Assembly: GCA_903905395.1 (NCBI GenBank)
Contig: CAIVGD010000250.1
Location: 1-7,823, forward strand
Direction of reading: 5' to 3'
Source: an uncultured Verrucomicrobiota bacterium
Lineage (GTDB): Bacteria > Verrucomicrobiota > Verrucomicrobiia > Methylacidiphilales > Verrucolacustridaceae
DNA length: 7,823 bases
Shown one piece after another: positions 1-5,735 of the stretch. How positions within the stretch are numbered: position 1 is the stretch's first letter; the number at the start of each line of letters is the position of its first letter. The notes beneath the pieces were generated by a model. The model was not told the DNA's origin, did no database searches, and saw nothing but the letters and a program-made list of their open reading frames with translations. The translations under genes were made by a program, and so were the position numbers.

Positions 1-1
1 C

Positions 2-433
2 CACCAAGCCTTTCATGGCACGGGGGTCCAGATCGAGCGGGTCCGCACGGAGATCGGTACGGCGGAAATTGGCGCCCGTGAATATGAAAAACGGGTTCGC
101 ACCAACCTCGGCGACCCGCCCCGCTTCGACCTCATCATTCTCGGCATTGGCGACGACGGTCACACCTCCTCCCTTTTTCCCGATACCACAGCCCTCCAAG
201 AACTCAAACTTCTCATGGCCCCCAACTTCGTCCCCAAGCTCGGCGTCTGGCGCGTCACATCCACCTACACCCTCCTGCGCTACGCCCGCGCCATCTGGTT
301 CCTCACCCGCGGCCCATCCAAGGAAACTTACATCCGCGCTCTCGCCGCAGACGATCTCACCGCCTCCTTCCCCGCCGCCAAGGTTCATAGTGACCGCGGA
401 ATAGTCGAAATCTACCATTGCACCCAGCCATGA
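2..433 (+). CDS. pgl: 6-phosphogluconolactonase, C-terminal part (5' end outside window)
   Basis: Pgl hydrolyses 6-phosphoglucono-1,5-lactone to 6-phosphogluconate, the second step of the cytosolic oxidative pentose phosphate pathway. The frame is open from the left edge to the TGA at 431-433, giving 143 residues with no start, so the N-terminal part lies upstream. The family signature FDLIILGIGDDGHTSSLFP lies at about bases 128-184. It contains the conserved GxGxDGHTxSLFP loop that carries the catalytic acid/histidine region. The later block from RVTSTYTLL to FLTRGPSK matches the usual 'R(I/V)TLT...LL...A......F(L/V).G..K' region. An internal ATG at 215 lies after the active-site motif and is not a plausible start. 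The stop overlaps the zwf start by ATGA, and zwf makes the substrate's precursor, so the pairing supports the call. No frameshift or damage is seen. Confidence 0.93.
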   Translation, partial: HQAFHGTGVQIERVRTEIGTAEIGAREYEKRVRTNLGDPPRFDLIILGIGDDGHTSSLFPDTTALQELKLLMAPNFVPKLGVWRVTSTYTLLRYARAIWFLTRGPSKETYIRALAADDLTASFPAAKVHSDRGIVEIYHCTQP

Positions 434-1911
434 GTCCGACCACCCCTGCCGCCCGCATCCTGCCCCCGTTCGTCATGGTCATCTTCGGCGCCAGCGGCGA
501 TCTCACCACGCGGAAACTCGTCCCCGCCCTCTTCGGCCTCCAACACGAGGGCGCCATGCCCGCCGACTACTCCATCATCGGTTTCGCCCGCCGCCCGAAA
601 AGCGACGATGAGTTCCGCAAGGAAATGAAGGAAGGGATCGATAAATTTTCCAGGCTCAGCCCCATCGATTCCGGGGATTGGAAAAAATTCACCCAAAAAC
701 TCTCCTACCATCCGGGCAGCTTCGACGACCCCGCCGTGTACGCCACGCTCAAGAAAACCCTGACCGACTTGACAAAAACTCGCGGCCTAACCCAGCACAT
801 CTTTTATCTCGCCACTTCACCCGATTACTTTTCCGTCATCGTTCAACAGCTCGCCGCCGCCGGGTTGGTCGGTCGCAATCTTCCCGCCCGCGTCGTGGTG
901 GAAAAACCTTTCGGCCACGATCTCGCCTCCGCCCGCCAACTCGTCACCGATCTCCAAGCCTGCTTGGACGAAACCAATCTCTTCCGCATCGACCACTACC
1001 TCGGCAAGGAGACCGTCCAGAATCTCCTCTATTTCCGCTTCGCCAATTCTATCTGGGAACCTATCTGGAACAGTAACCTCATCGACAACGTCCAAATCAC
1101 AGTCGCCGAACAGGAAGGCGTCGGCACCCGCGGTGCTTTTTATGACGAGGTCGGAGCCATGCGGGACATGGTGCAAAACCACATGATGCAACTTCTTTCC
1201 ATTACCGCGATGGAGCCTCCGGCCAACCTCACCTCCCAATCCATCCACGACGAAAAAGTGAAGGTTCTCCGCTCCATCCCCACGCCGATGGTCGAGGTAG
1301 TCCGCTCCAGCGCCATCCGTGGCCAGTACGAGGGCTACCGCAATGCCGACCGCGTCTCCCCACAATCCACCACCGAGACCTACGTCGCCCTCAAGCTACA
1401 GATCGATAACTGGCGCTGGTCCGGCGTCCCCTTCTATCTTCGCACCGGCAAGACCCTCTCCTCACGGGCCTCGGAAATCGTCATCGTCTTTCGCCGTCCG
1501 CCCGCCGCCCTCTTCCGCGCCGAATTGGGCGATCTCCTCAGCCGGAACGCCATGCACATCCGCCTCCAGCCCGACGAGGGAGTGCACCTCTGCTTCAACG
1601 CCAAACAACCCGGTCGCAGTTCCGTTCAACCAGTCGATATGGAATTCTGCTACGCCAGTGAGTTCGGCTCATACTCGCCCGGAGCCTACGAACGCCTTCT
1701 CGGCGACGCCATCTTTGGAGATTCCACTCTCTTCACCCGGGACGACGAAGTCCTCGAAGCTTGGCGCATCGTCGATGCTATCCGCAACGGCTGGAAAGAT
1801 ACCCCCATCGCCCTCTACCGCACCGGATCCTGGGGTCCGCGCGAATCCGATCTCATGCTCAAAGCCGACGGCAACCACTGGGTTGACCTCGACGCCCGCG
1901 CCAAAGTTTAA
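430..1911 (+). CDS. zwf: Glucose-6-phosphate 1-dehydrogenase
   Basis: Zwf oxidises glucose-6-phosphate to 6-phosphogluconolactone with reduction of NADP+ or NAD+, the entry step of the oxidative pentose phosphate pathway. From ATG 430 it is 493 residues, a normal full length. Seen in order: the nucleotide-binding motif GASGDLTTRKL (residues 20-30), EKPFG (158-162), the substrate-site signature RIDHYLGKE (186-194), the catalytic-base histidine in MVQNHMMQ (H251), and the LRTGK substrate lysine region (337-341). GDSTLFTRDDEVLEAW and YRTGSWGP follow near the C-terminus, both typical of the family. I chose ATG 430 because it overlaps the pgl stop as ATGA, which suggests translational coupling. 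An in-frame TTG at 418 would add four residues and cannot be excluded. No Shine-Dalgarno sequence is visible for either start. Cofactor preference cannot be read with confidence. Confidence 0.97.
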   Translation: MSPTTPAARILPPFVMVIFGASGDLTTRKLVPALFGLQHEGAMPADYSIIGFARRPKSDDEFRKEMKEGIDKFSRLSPIDSGDWKKFTQKLSYHPGSFDDPAVYATLKKTLTDLTKTRGLTQHIFYLATSPDYFSVIVQQLAAAGLVGRNLPARVVVEKPFGHDLASARQLVTDLQACLDETNLFRIDHYLGKETVQNLLYFRFANSIWEPIWNSNLIDNVQITVAEQEGVGTRGAFYDEVGAMRDMVQNHMMQLLSITAMEPPANLTSQSIHDEKVKVLRSIPTPMVEVVRSSAIRGQYEGYRNADRVSPQSTTETYVALKLQIDNWRWSGVPFYLRTGKTLSSRASEIVIVFRRPPAALFRAELGDLLSRNAMHIRLQPDEGVHLCFNAKQPGRSSVQPVDMEFCYASEFGSYSPGAYERLLGDAIFGDSTLFTRDDEVLEAWRIVDAIRNGWKDTPIALYRTGSWGPRESDLMLKADGNHWVDLDARAKV

Positions 1912-1936
1912 ACCCTCATCCCTCTTCGCGACCTTC

Positions 1937-1963
1937 GCGTGAGATAAAATCAGATTCTCACGC
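1937..1963. repeat. Perfect 8-bp inverted repeat, possible hairpin after zwf
   Basis: GCGTGAGA (1937-1944) is exactly complementary to TCTCACGC (1956-1963), with an 11-nt A/T-rich loop. It begins 25 bases after the zwf stop. A smaller CGCGA-cct-TCGCG hairpin overlaps its left side at 1927-1939. It could stall polymerase or protect the 3' end of the pgl-zwf message, but no T-tract follows on either strand. It could equally be part of a dispersed intergenic repeat. Confidence 0.55.
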
Positions 1964-1975
1964 CGGCAGGGACGA

Positions 1976-2036
1976 CCGTCCGAATTCAAAACCGAAAACA
2001 ACTGTGGGGCGTCCATGCGTGGGCGCCGTCCGAATT
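1976..2036. repeat. Direct repeat of CCGTCCGAATT, 50 bp apart
   Basis: CCGTCCGAATT occurs at 1976-1986 and again at 2026-2036, so the spacing is exactly 50 bases start to start. The flanks are only partly alike (GACGA before the first copy and GGGCG before the second; CAAA and GAAT after). This could be the remains of a tandem unit or two copies of a dispersed element. I see no coding or protein-binding assignment for it. Confidence 0.5.
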
Positions 2037-2127
2037 GAATCCCGATGGCGGCCCCGCTTGAAGTTTAGGTAGGGCGGTTGTCCCTAGAACGCCTGCGTTG
2101 ATTTTTCAAACTTGCTCGCCCAGCTAT

Positions 2128-2146
2128 GCGGCCTCGGAGATGCCGC
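2128..2146. repeat. GC-rich hairpin within intergenic repeat debris
   Basis: GCGGC (2128-2132) pairs with GCCGC (2142-2146). Inside it, TC and GA can pair around a GGA loop after one mismatch. The following CCGCCTCTACCT (2143-2154) is nearly the inverse of AGGTAGGGCGG at 2067-2077, so a larger imperfect inverted arrangement of about 88 bases is possible. This looks like a REP-type intergenic element rather than a terminator, because no T-run follows. Confidence 0.4.
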
Positions 2147-2237
2147 CTCTACCTTAGCCCTCAATTCTCAGCTCTTCTGACTTCAACTTAATCTTAAACT
2201 TCAACTGGCTGTGCCGTTCCCTATCTCCTATCTCCCA

Positions 2238-2251
2238 GCGGCGTCTGCCGC
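2238..2251 (-). terminator. Short GC hairpin adjoining the cyclase stop codon (weak terminator candidate)
   Basis: GCGGC (2238-2242) and GCCGC (2247-2251) form a perfect 5-bp stem with a 4-nt loop. It starts immediately after the TAG stop of the cyclase read on the minus strand. What follows on that strand is purine-rich (GGGAGATAGGAG), not a T-tract, so it lacks half of an intrinsic terminator. It may only stabilise the 3' end. Confidence 0.3.
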
Positions 2252-3970
2252 CTACTTAGCCGTCATCCGCCATACCCCGTCCCAACCGGATCCAGGCGGA
2301 TTCTCCTTCAACAGCTTCACCCTCTCCAGTAATGCACGAGACGGAGCATCGGAAAACTTCTCGATCATCTCATGGAAAACGCGCTCCGCCGTGCCCCACT
2401 CCTGCCGCCGGTAAGCTTCCAATCCCAAATTATAAACCGACATCCTCTTGTTGTCCCAACCCTGCGGCATCTTTCCATCGAGCGAGATGAGCTCGAAAAT
2501 ATGAACCGGATCCACCTTGCCCTTCACCGCAATCGAATCCACTTCGCGCGCCACCACACTGCGATCCGCCATCTTATACGTTTCCTCCGAAATCAGAATC
2601 CGCGTGCCATACACGTTATTCGCCGATTCCAGCCGCGACGCCAAATTCACCGTGTCCCCCATCACCGTGTAACTCCGCGCCATGTCACTCCCGATATTCC
2701 CCACCACCACCTCGCCCGTGGCCAGACCAATCCGAACCTTGATTTCAGGTAGATTCTTTCTCAACCCCATCAGATCCGGCAACTCCTCCCGGAACTGAGC
2801 CAATACCTCCACCTGCCGAAGAGCCGCCCGACACGCCGCCACCGCCTCTTCCTCCTCCGCCACAAACGGCGGACCCCAGTACGCCATGATCGCGTCGCCG
2901 ATAAACTTATCGATGATTCCCTGTTCCGTCCGGACACACTCCGACATCAACGTGAAGTAACGATTGATCACATTTACCAGCCCGCCAGGAGTCAGATTTT
3001 CTCCAATCGTGGTAAACCCCACCAGATCCGTGAAAAGAATCGTCATCATCCTCTTCTGCCCGGCCATATCTTCCGGTCGGCCGGAGAGGATCACCTTTTC
3101 CACGATCCGCGGATCGATGTAGGAACCGATCGCCTTCTGCATATCGTCCCTCCGCCTGAGCTGTTTCACCATGGAATTGAAATTATCGCCCAACTGCCCG
3201 ATCTCATCCTCCGGCAGTTTCCCAACGAGGGCAGTAAGATCCCCACCCTCCACCGCCTTCGTCAACCGCAGTAGTTGAGCCAGCGGCTTGGCCAAATTTC
3301 GCGAGATCAACCAAGCGACAGTCAACCCGCCCAAAACGGCAAATAACGTGGTGGCCGTACTGCTTATCAAAACACGTATTTCGCGCTTCTTGGCCTGGTT
3401 GGCCGAAAGCTCTGCCATCTCCGCGGTGATGCTTTGAAGCTTTTGTCTCAGTTCCCGCAGATCTTTTTGTCCTTTGAAAGTGAACACCAAAAGTTCCTTC
3501 GCTTTGACTCGATCCCCTTTTTGCCGCTCCGCCAATGTCACCCTCGCCAGTTCCGTGGTAGTAGCGAACAACACCTCAATTTGCCCGGTAAGTTCCCGCG
3601 CCTTGGCCGCCAACTCCCTTTCCTGCGGATCATCGGGCAACGAACTGAGCATCTTCTTTAATTTTCCGGTCCACTCAACTACTGCAACGGTGTTTTCCTC
3701 AAAGTTCACCTTGGCCTCTTCAATCACTTGAGGATCGGGTTGCGGCTCTCCGTACTCCCTATAAAGCCGTTCAAAAGCAATCCGCCGATAAAGACCTGCC
3801 TCATTTAAGTCCGCCGCCGTCGTCGCCAACGGGATGGTCTTGGTCGCCATGGTGCTGATATTGTTTCCCAGACCGATCACCTCGACATTCGTGAGAATCG
3901 CCACCAAGACGGTCAGAGCTAAAATCCCCGCCGCCATGGCAAAAATCTTCATGGCAATGGAATGCTTCAT
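2252..3970 (-). CDS. Membrane-anchored adenylate/guanylate cyclase (class III) with HAMP domain
   Basis: This 572-residue protein probably converts ATP to cAMP at the inner membrane in response to a signal sensed outside. Seen in order: transmembrane segment about 8-29; an extracytoplasmic, mostly helical sensor region about 30-200 of no named family; second transmembrane segment about 203-222; HAMP linker about 223-275 (KPL and EDEIGQL motifs); coiled linker 276-300; catalytic domain about 303-492. The class III residues are all visible: metal-binding D315 (FTDLVGFT) and D359 (GDAIMAYWG), substrate-base residues K355 and T435, transition-state N442 and R446 (TVNLASRLES), and phosphate-binding K483 (VKGK). 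The K/T pair suits ATP rather than GTP. Residues 500-572 are helical, end in a GWDGVW motif, and resemble tails of other bacterial cyclases. The first ATG (3970) is used; M7 is a second option. No Shine-Dalgarno lies at a normal distance; a leader cistron sits upstream. Sensory ligand and cAMP target are unknown. Confidence 0.93.
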   Translation of the reverse strand: MKHSIAMKIFAMAAGILALTVLVAILTNVEVIGLGNNISTMATKTIPLATTAADLNEAGLYRRIAFERLYREYGEPQPDPQVIEEAKVNFEENTVAVVEWTGKLKKMLSSLPDDPQERELAAKARELTGQIEVLFATTTELARVTLAERQKGDRVKAKELLVFTFKGQKDLRELRQKLQSITAEMAELSANQAKKREIRVLISSTATTLFAVLGGLTVAWLISRNLAKPLAQLLRLTKAVEGGDLTALVGKLPEDEIGQLGDNFNSMVKQLRRRDDMQKAIGSYIDPRIVEKVILSGRPEDMAGQKRMMTILFTDLVGFTTIGENLTPGGLVNVINRYFTLMSECVRTEQGIIDKFIGDAIMAYWGPPFVAEEEEAVAACRAALRQVEVLAQFREELPDLMGLRKNLPEIKVRIGLATGEVVVGNIGSDMARSYTVMGDTVNLASRLESANNVYGTRILISEETYKMADRSVVAREVDSIAVKGKVDPVHIFELISLDGKMPQGWDNKRMSVYNLGLEAYRRQEWGTAERVFHEMIEKFSDAPSRALLERVKLLKENPPGSGWDGVWRMTAK

Positions 3971-3999
3971 AAGGATAAAACCATACCGAGGGACTCCTT
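3967..3999 (-). promoter_or_regulatory. Possible Shine-Dalgarno plus 5-codon leader cistron (MVLSL) overlapping the cyclase start
   Basis: On the minus strand a strong AAGGAG (3999-3994) lies 9 bases before an ATG at 3984-3982. That ATG opens a five-codon frame reading M-V-L-S-L, which ends in TGA at 3969-3967. The TGA overlaps the cyclase ATG (3970-3968) as ATGA. The AAGGAG is 23 bases from the cyclase ATG, too far to serve it directly, and a TAA closes the cyclase frame upstream before any alternative ATG, GTG or TTG. The simplest reading is ribosome loading at the leader and re-initiation at the cyclase. The sequence facts are certain; the function is inferred and such short frames can arise by chance. 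Confidence 0.35.
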
Positions 4000-4071
4000 A
4001 ATTCTCAATCAAGGATTTCTGCCGCTCTAAATCCTCTTCTTCCACTTCCTCTTTTGCGTAAACTCTTCTTT
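3971..4071. promoter_or_regulatory. Divergent intergenic region between the cyclase and the CPBP-thiL-tsaE run
   Basis: These 101 bases separate two divergently transcribed units, so promoters for both should lie here or just inside the genes. I find no pair of -35 and -10 boxes good enough to name. A pyrimidine tract (4032-4055, one purine at 4044) sits just upstream of the CPBP start. On the cyclase side it makes a purine-rich leader. No clear operator palindrome was found. Confidence 0.4.
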
Positions 4072-4845
4072 ATGTCCTCGTGGTCCCCGCCCATCTCTGC
4101 CCTCGTTTATGCGACGCTCCTCTTTGGCTCCTCCCTCGCCTTCCTCCTCTTCGGCGGGATCGCCCGACTCCGCTCCCTCCTCCATCCTCCCTCCACCGCC
4201 ACCGCGCCGACTCTCAAAGTTGCCCCTCTCCCTATGCTGGTCGGCGCTTCCCTACTCGCCCTCTGCGCCTGGTTGGCACCCTCCCTTCTTCCCGGCTCCG
4301 CCCTCGCCGTGGGACTCGTCCTCACCACTCTCAGCGGACAAAAACCCGCCGTCCTATGGGGACTATTCCGCCCCCACCTCCTCCGCGATCTCGGTTTTTC
4401 CCTCACCACCATGCTCACCCTCTTTTTCCCAATCCTCATCCTCCTTCTCCTCAGCTCCGCTTTTTACCTCGCCCTCCACCTGCCCCTCGAACCCCAACCC
4501 GCTCTCACCCGCTTTCTCGAAGCCCGCGACGCCAAGACCCTCATCCCATTTCTAACCTACGCCCTCATCATCGCCCCCCTCTGGGAGGAACTTTTCTTTC
4601 GCGGCACTCTCTTTCCCTGGCTCACCAACCGCTTTTCTGTGACCCAAGCCCAGTGGCTCTCCGCCCTCGCCTTCGGTGCCGTCCATCTCCACGGACCCAC
4701 CTTCATTCCTCTCACTCTCCTCGGCGCCACTCTCGCAGGCGTCTATCGAACGAAGAACAGCCTCATCCCTTCTGTCCTCCTCCACTCTCTCTTCAACGCT
4801 AACACCTGCATTGTTCTTCTCCTCGCCCGCCCCCCTCTCTCATGA
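4072..4845 (+). CDS. CPBP (CAAX protease/bacteriocin-processing, Abi-type) family intramembrane metalloprotease
   Basis: From ATG 4072 this is a 257-residue, very hydrophobic protein with about six to seven membrane segments (roughly 8-30, 52-70, 74-88, 110-136, 156-170, 195-222, 230-252). The three CPBP signatures are intact: WEELFFRG (E172, E173, R177), FGAVH (F201, H205) and HSLFN (H238, N242). In this family the glutamates and histidines form the active site of an intramembrane protease (eukaryotic Rce1 is the model); bacterial members act in CAAX-like cleavage, bacteriocin immunity or unknown roles. The substrate cannot be read from sequence. An in-frame TTG at 4054 would add MRKLFF, but ATG is preferred; neither has a Shine-Dalgarno. 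Its TGA overlaps the thiL ATG (ATGA), so the two are probably co-translated. The coding strand is strikingly C-rich. There is no CAAX-protein or bacteriocin gene beside it. Confidence 0.88.
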   Translation: MSSWSPPISALVYATLLFGSSLAFLLFGGIARLRSLLHPPSTATAPTLKVAPLPMLVGASLLALCAWLAPSLLPGSALAVGLVLTTLSGQKPAVLWGLFRPHLLRDLGFSLTTMLTLFFPILILLLLSSAFYLALHLPLEPQPALTRFLEARDAKTLIPFLTYALIIAPLWEELFFRGTLFPWLTNRFSVTQAQWLSALAFGAVHLHGPTFIPLTLLGATLAGVYRTKNSLIPSVLLHSLFNANTCIVLLLARPPLS

Positions 4846-5735
4846 AAAAACTCCCACTCTCCTATGAAGATCTCTGGATCCAGCGCTGGACCTCCCCCTT
4901 CTCCCGCCAATCCTCTTTCGGCGTCCGCCACGGTCTCGGACACGACTGCGCTGTCCTCTCCTCTTTTTCTAAAAATCTGGATCTCGTTCTCAAAACCGAT
5001 GCCGTGGTCGAAGGCATCCACTTCACCCACTCCACCCCGGCCGCCCTCGCAGGGCGCAAAGCCCTCGCCCGCGCCCTCAGCGATCTCGCCGCCGCCGGCG
5101 CCACCCCACGCGCCGCCCTCGTCACCGCCGGTTGCCCCAACCTCCGCTCCGCCGCCCGCCTCCGTCAGGCATACCGCGGACTCTCCCTTCTCGCGAAAAA
5201 GTTTCACCTCCCCATCGTCGGTGGCGAAACCGTCCGCACCCGCCAACTCCTCCTTTCCATCTCCCTCCTTGGCACAGTCCCACGCGGACTCTCCCCCAAT
5301 CGCGCGGGCGCCAAACCCGGCCATCTTCTTTTTGTCACCGGAAAACTCGGCGGATCCTGGCCCCGTCGTCACCTCACCTTCACCCCACGCATCGCAGAAG
5401 GCCAATGGCTCGTCCGCAACAAATTCCCCTCCGCCATGCTCGATCTTAGCGATGGCCTTGGAGCCGATCTCCCGCGCCTCGCCCGCGCATCCCGCATCGG
5501 TTTCCGAATCCATCCCAAGCAACTTCCGCTCGCTCCCGGCACCAATCTTAAACTGGCCTTCACCCGTGGCGAAGATTACGAACTCCTCTTCTCCGTCCCG
5601 CCAAAATTAATCCCCGCCCTCCTCCGCCGTTGGCCTTTCTCCACCCCGCTTACCCCCATCGGATCCTGCCTACCCGCCCGCCAAGGTTATCACACGGGCA
5701 GACTCCCCCTCCGCGGCTATGACCATCTCCGTTAA
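4842..5735 (+). CDS. thiL: Thiamine-monophosphate kinase (ThiL), short variant
   Basis: ThiL phosphorylates thiamine monophosphate with ATP to thiamine diphosphate, the last step of cofactor synthesis, in the cytosol. The 297 residues carry the PurM/ThiL fold landmarks in order: GLGHDCAVL (31-39, usually GIGDDAAVL), KTDAVVEGIHF (51-61), KALARALSDLAAAGATP (73-89), VGGETVRT (126-133, usually GGDT), GAKPGHLLFVTGKLGGS (156-172), FTPRIAEG (180-187), AMLDLSDGLGADL (198-210) and GEDYELLF (243-250). The stretch between VTGKLGGS and FTPR is only a few residues long; most ThiL proteins have a longer insert there, which explains part of the shorter length. The changes GDD to GHD (H34) and GGDT to GGET (E129) fall in metal/ATP-binding loops; most other acidic residues remain (D35, D53, D81, D201, D204). 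It overlaps CPBP (ATGA) and tsaE (17 bases). No thiamine gene or TPP riboswitch adjoins. Activity is likely but not certain. Confidence 0.9.
   Translation: MKKLPLSYEDLWIQRWTSPFSRQSSFGVRHGLGHDCAVLSSFSKNLDLVLKTDAVVEGIHFTHSTPAALAGRKALARALSDLAAAGATPRAALVTAGCPNLRSAARLRQAYRGLSLLAKKFHLPIVGGETVRTRQLLLSISLLGTVPRGLSPNRAGAKPGHLLFVTGKLGGSWPRRHLTFTPRIAEGQWLVRNKFPSAMLDLSDGLGADLPRLARASRIGFRIHPKQLPLAPGTNLKLAFTRGEDYELLFSVPPKLIPALLRRWPFSTPLTPIGSCLPARQGYHTGRLPLRGYDHLR

Larger units (their letters stand above)
1912..2251. other. Intergenic region between convergent zwf and cyclase genes, with repeat-like debris
   Basis: About 340 bases have no credible gene. The short open frames here have no family resemblance. 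The region contains a perfect 8-bp inverted repeat (1937-1963), an 11-bp direct repeat spaced exactly 50 bp apart (1976 and 2026), and an imperfect inverted pair AGGTAGGGCGG / CCGCCTCTACCT (2067-2077 and 2143-2154). It also has a GCGGC/GCCGC hairpin (2128-2146), a repeated CTTCAACT (2181 and 2199), a tandem CTATCTC (2221-2234), and a hairpin against the cyclase stop (2238-2251). The bases around 1921-1944 resemble a stock intergenic phrase ('cgcgaccttcgcgtgag') that I recall from many bacterial genomes. The two flanking transcripts should both end here, but I see no classic hairpin plus T-tract terminator on either strand. Confidence 0.6.

Noticed and set aside
418..429. TTG start giving a 497-residue zwf
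   Set aside because: It is possible, but ATG 430 gives the ATGA overlap with pgl and no Shine-Dalgarno favours the TTG.
1319..1942. + strand open frame inside zwf in another phase
   Set aside because: The product is rich in S, P, T and A with no motif, and zwf is intact across the same bases.
1937..1963. Intrinsic terminator for zwf
   Set aside because: The stem is perfect but no T-tract follows on either strand, so I list it only as an inverted repeat.
1912..2251. CRISPR array or insertion sequence remnant
   Set aside because: The repeats are too few, short and irregular for a CRISPR array, and no transposase fragment or paired terminal repeats with target duplication were seen.
2211..2414. 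Small + strand frame running from the intergenic gap into the cyclase's antisense strand
   Set aside because: It has no motif or start signal and overlaps a solid gene on the other strand.
4054..4071. TTG start adding six residues to the CPBP protein
   Set aside because: There is no Shine-Dalgarno, and ATG 4072 gives a complete protein, so the ATG is the simpler choice.
3971..4071. Riboswitch or TPP aptamer ahead of the thiL operon
   Set aside because: The region is only about 100 bases and pyrimidine-rich, and I could not find the conserved TPP aptamer segments.
4072..4845. Phage-defence abortive infection gene
   Set aside because: The family is sometimes labelled Abi, but there is no defence gene nearby and the neighbours are housekeeping genes, so a defence role is not supported.
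4743..5522. Minus-strand open frame of 259 codons opposite CPBP and thiL
   Set aside because: Its translation is rich in G, E and A with no motif and it is antisense to two recognisable genes; it is a composition artefact.
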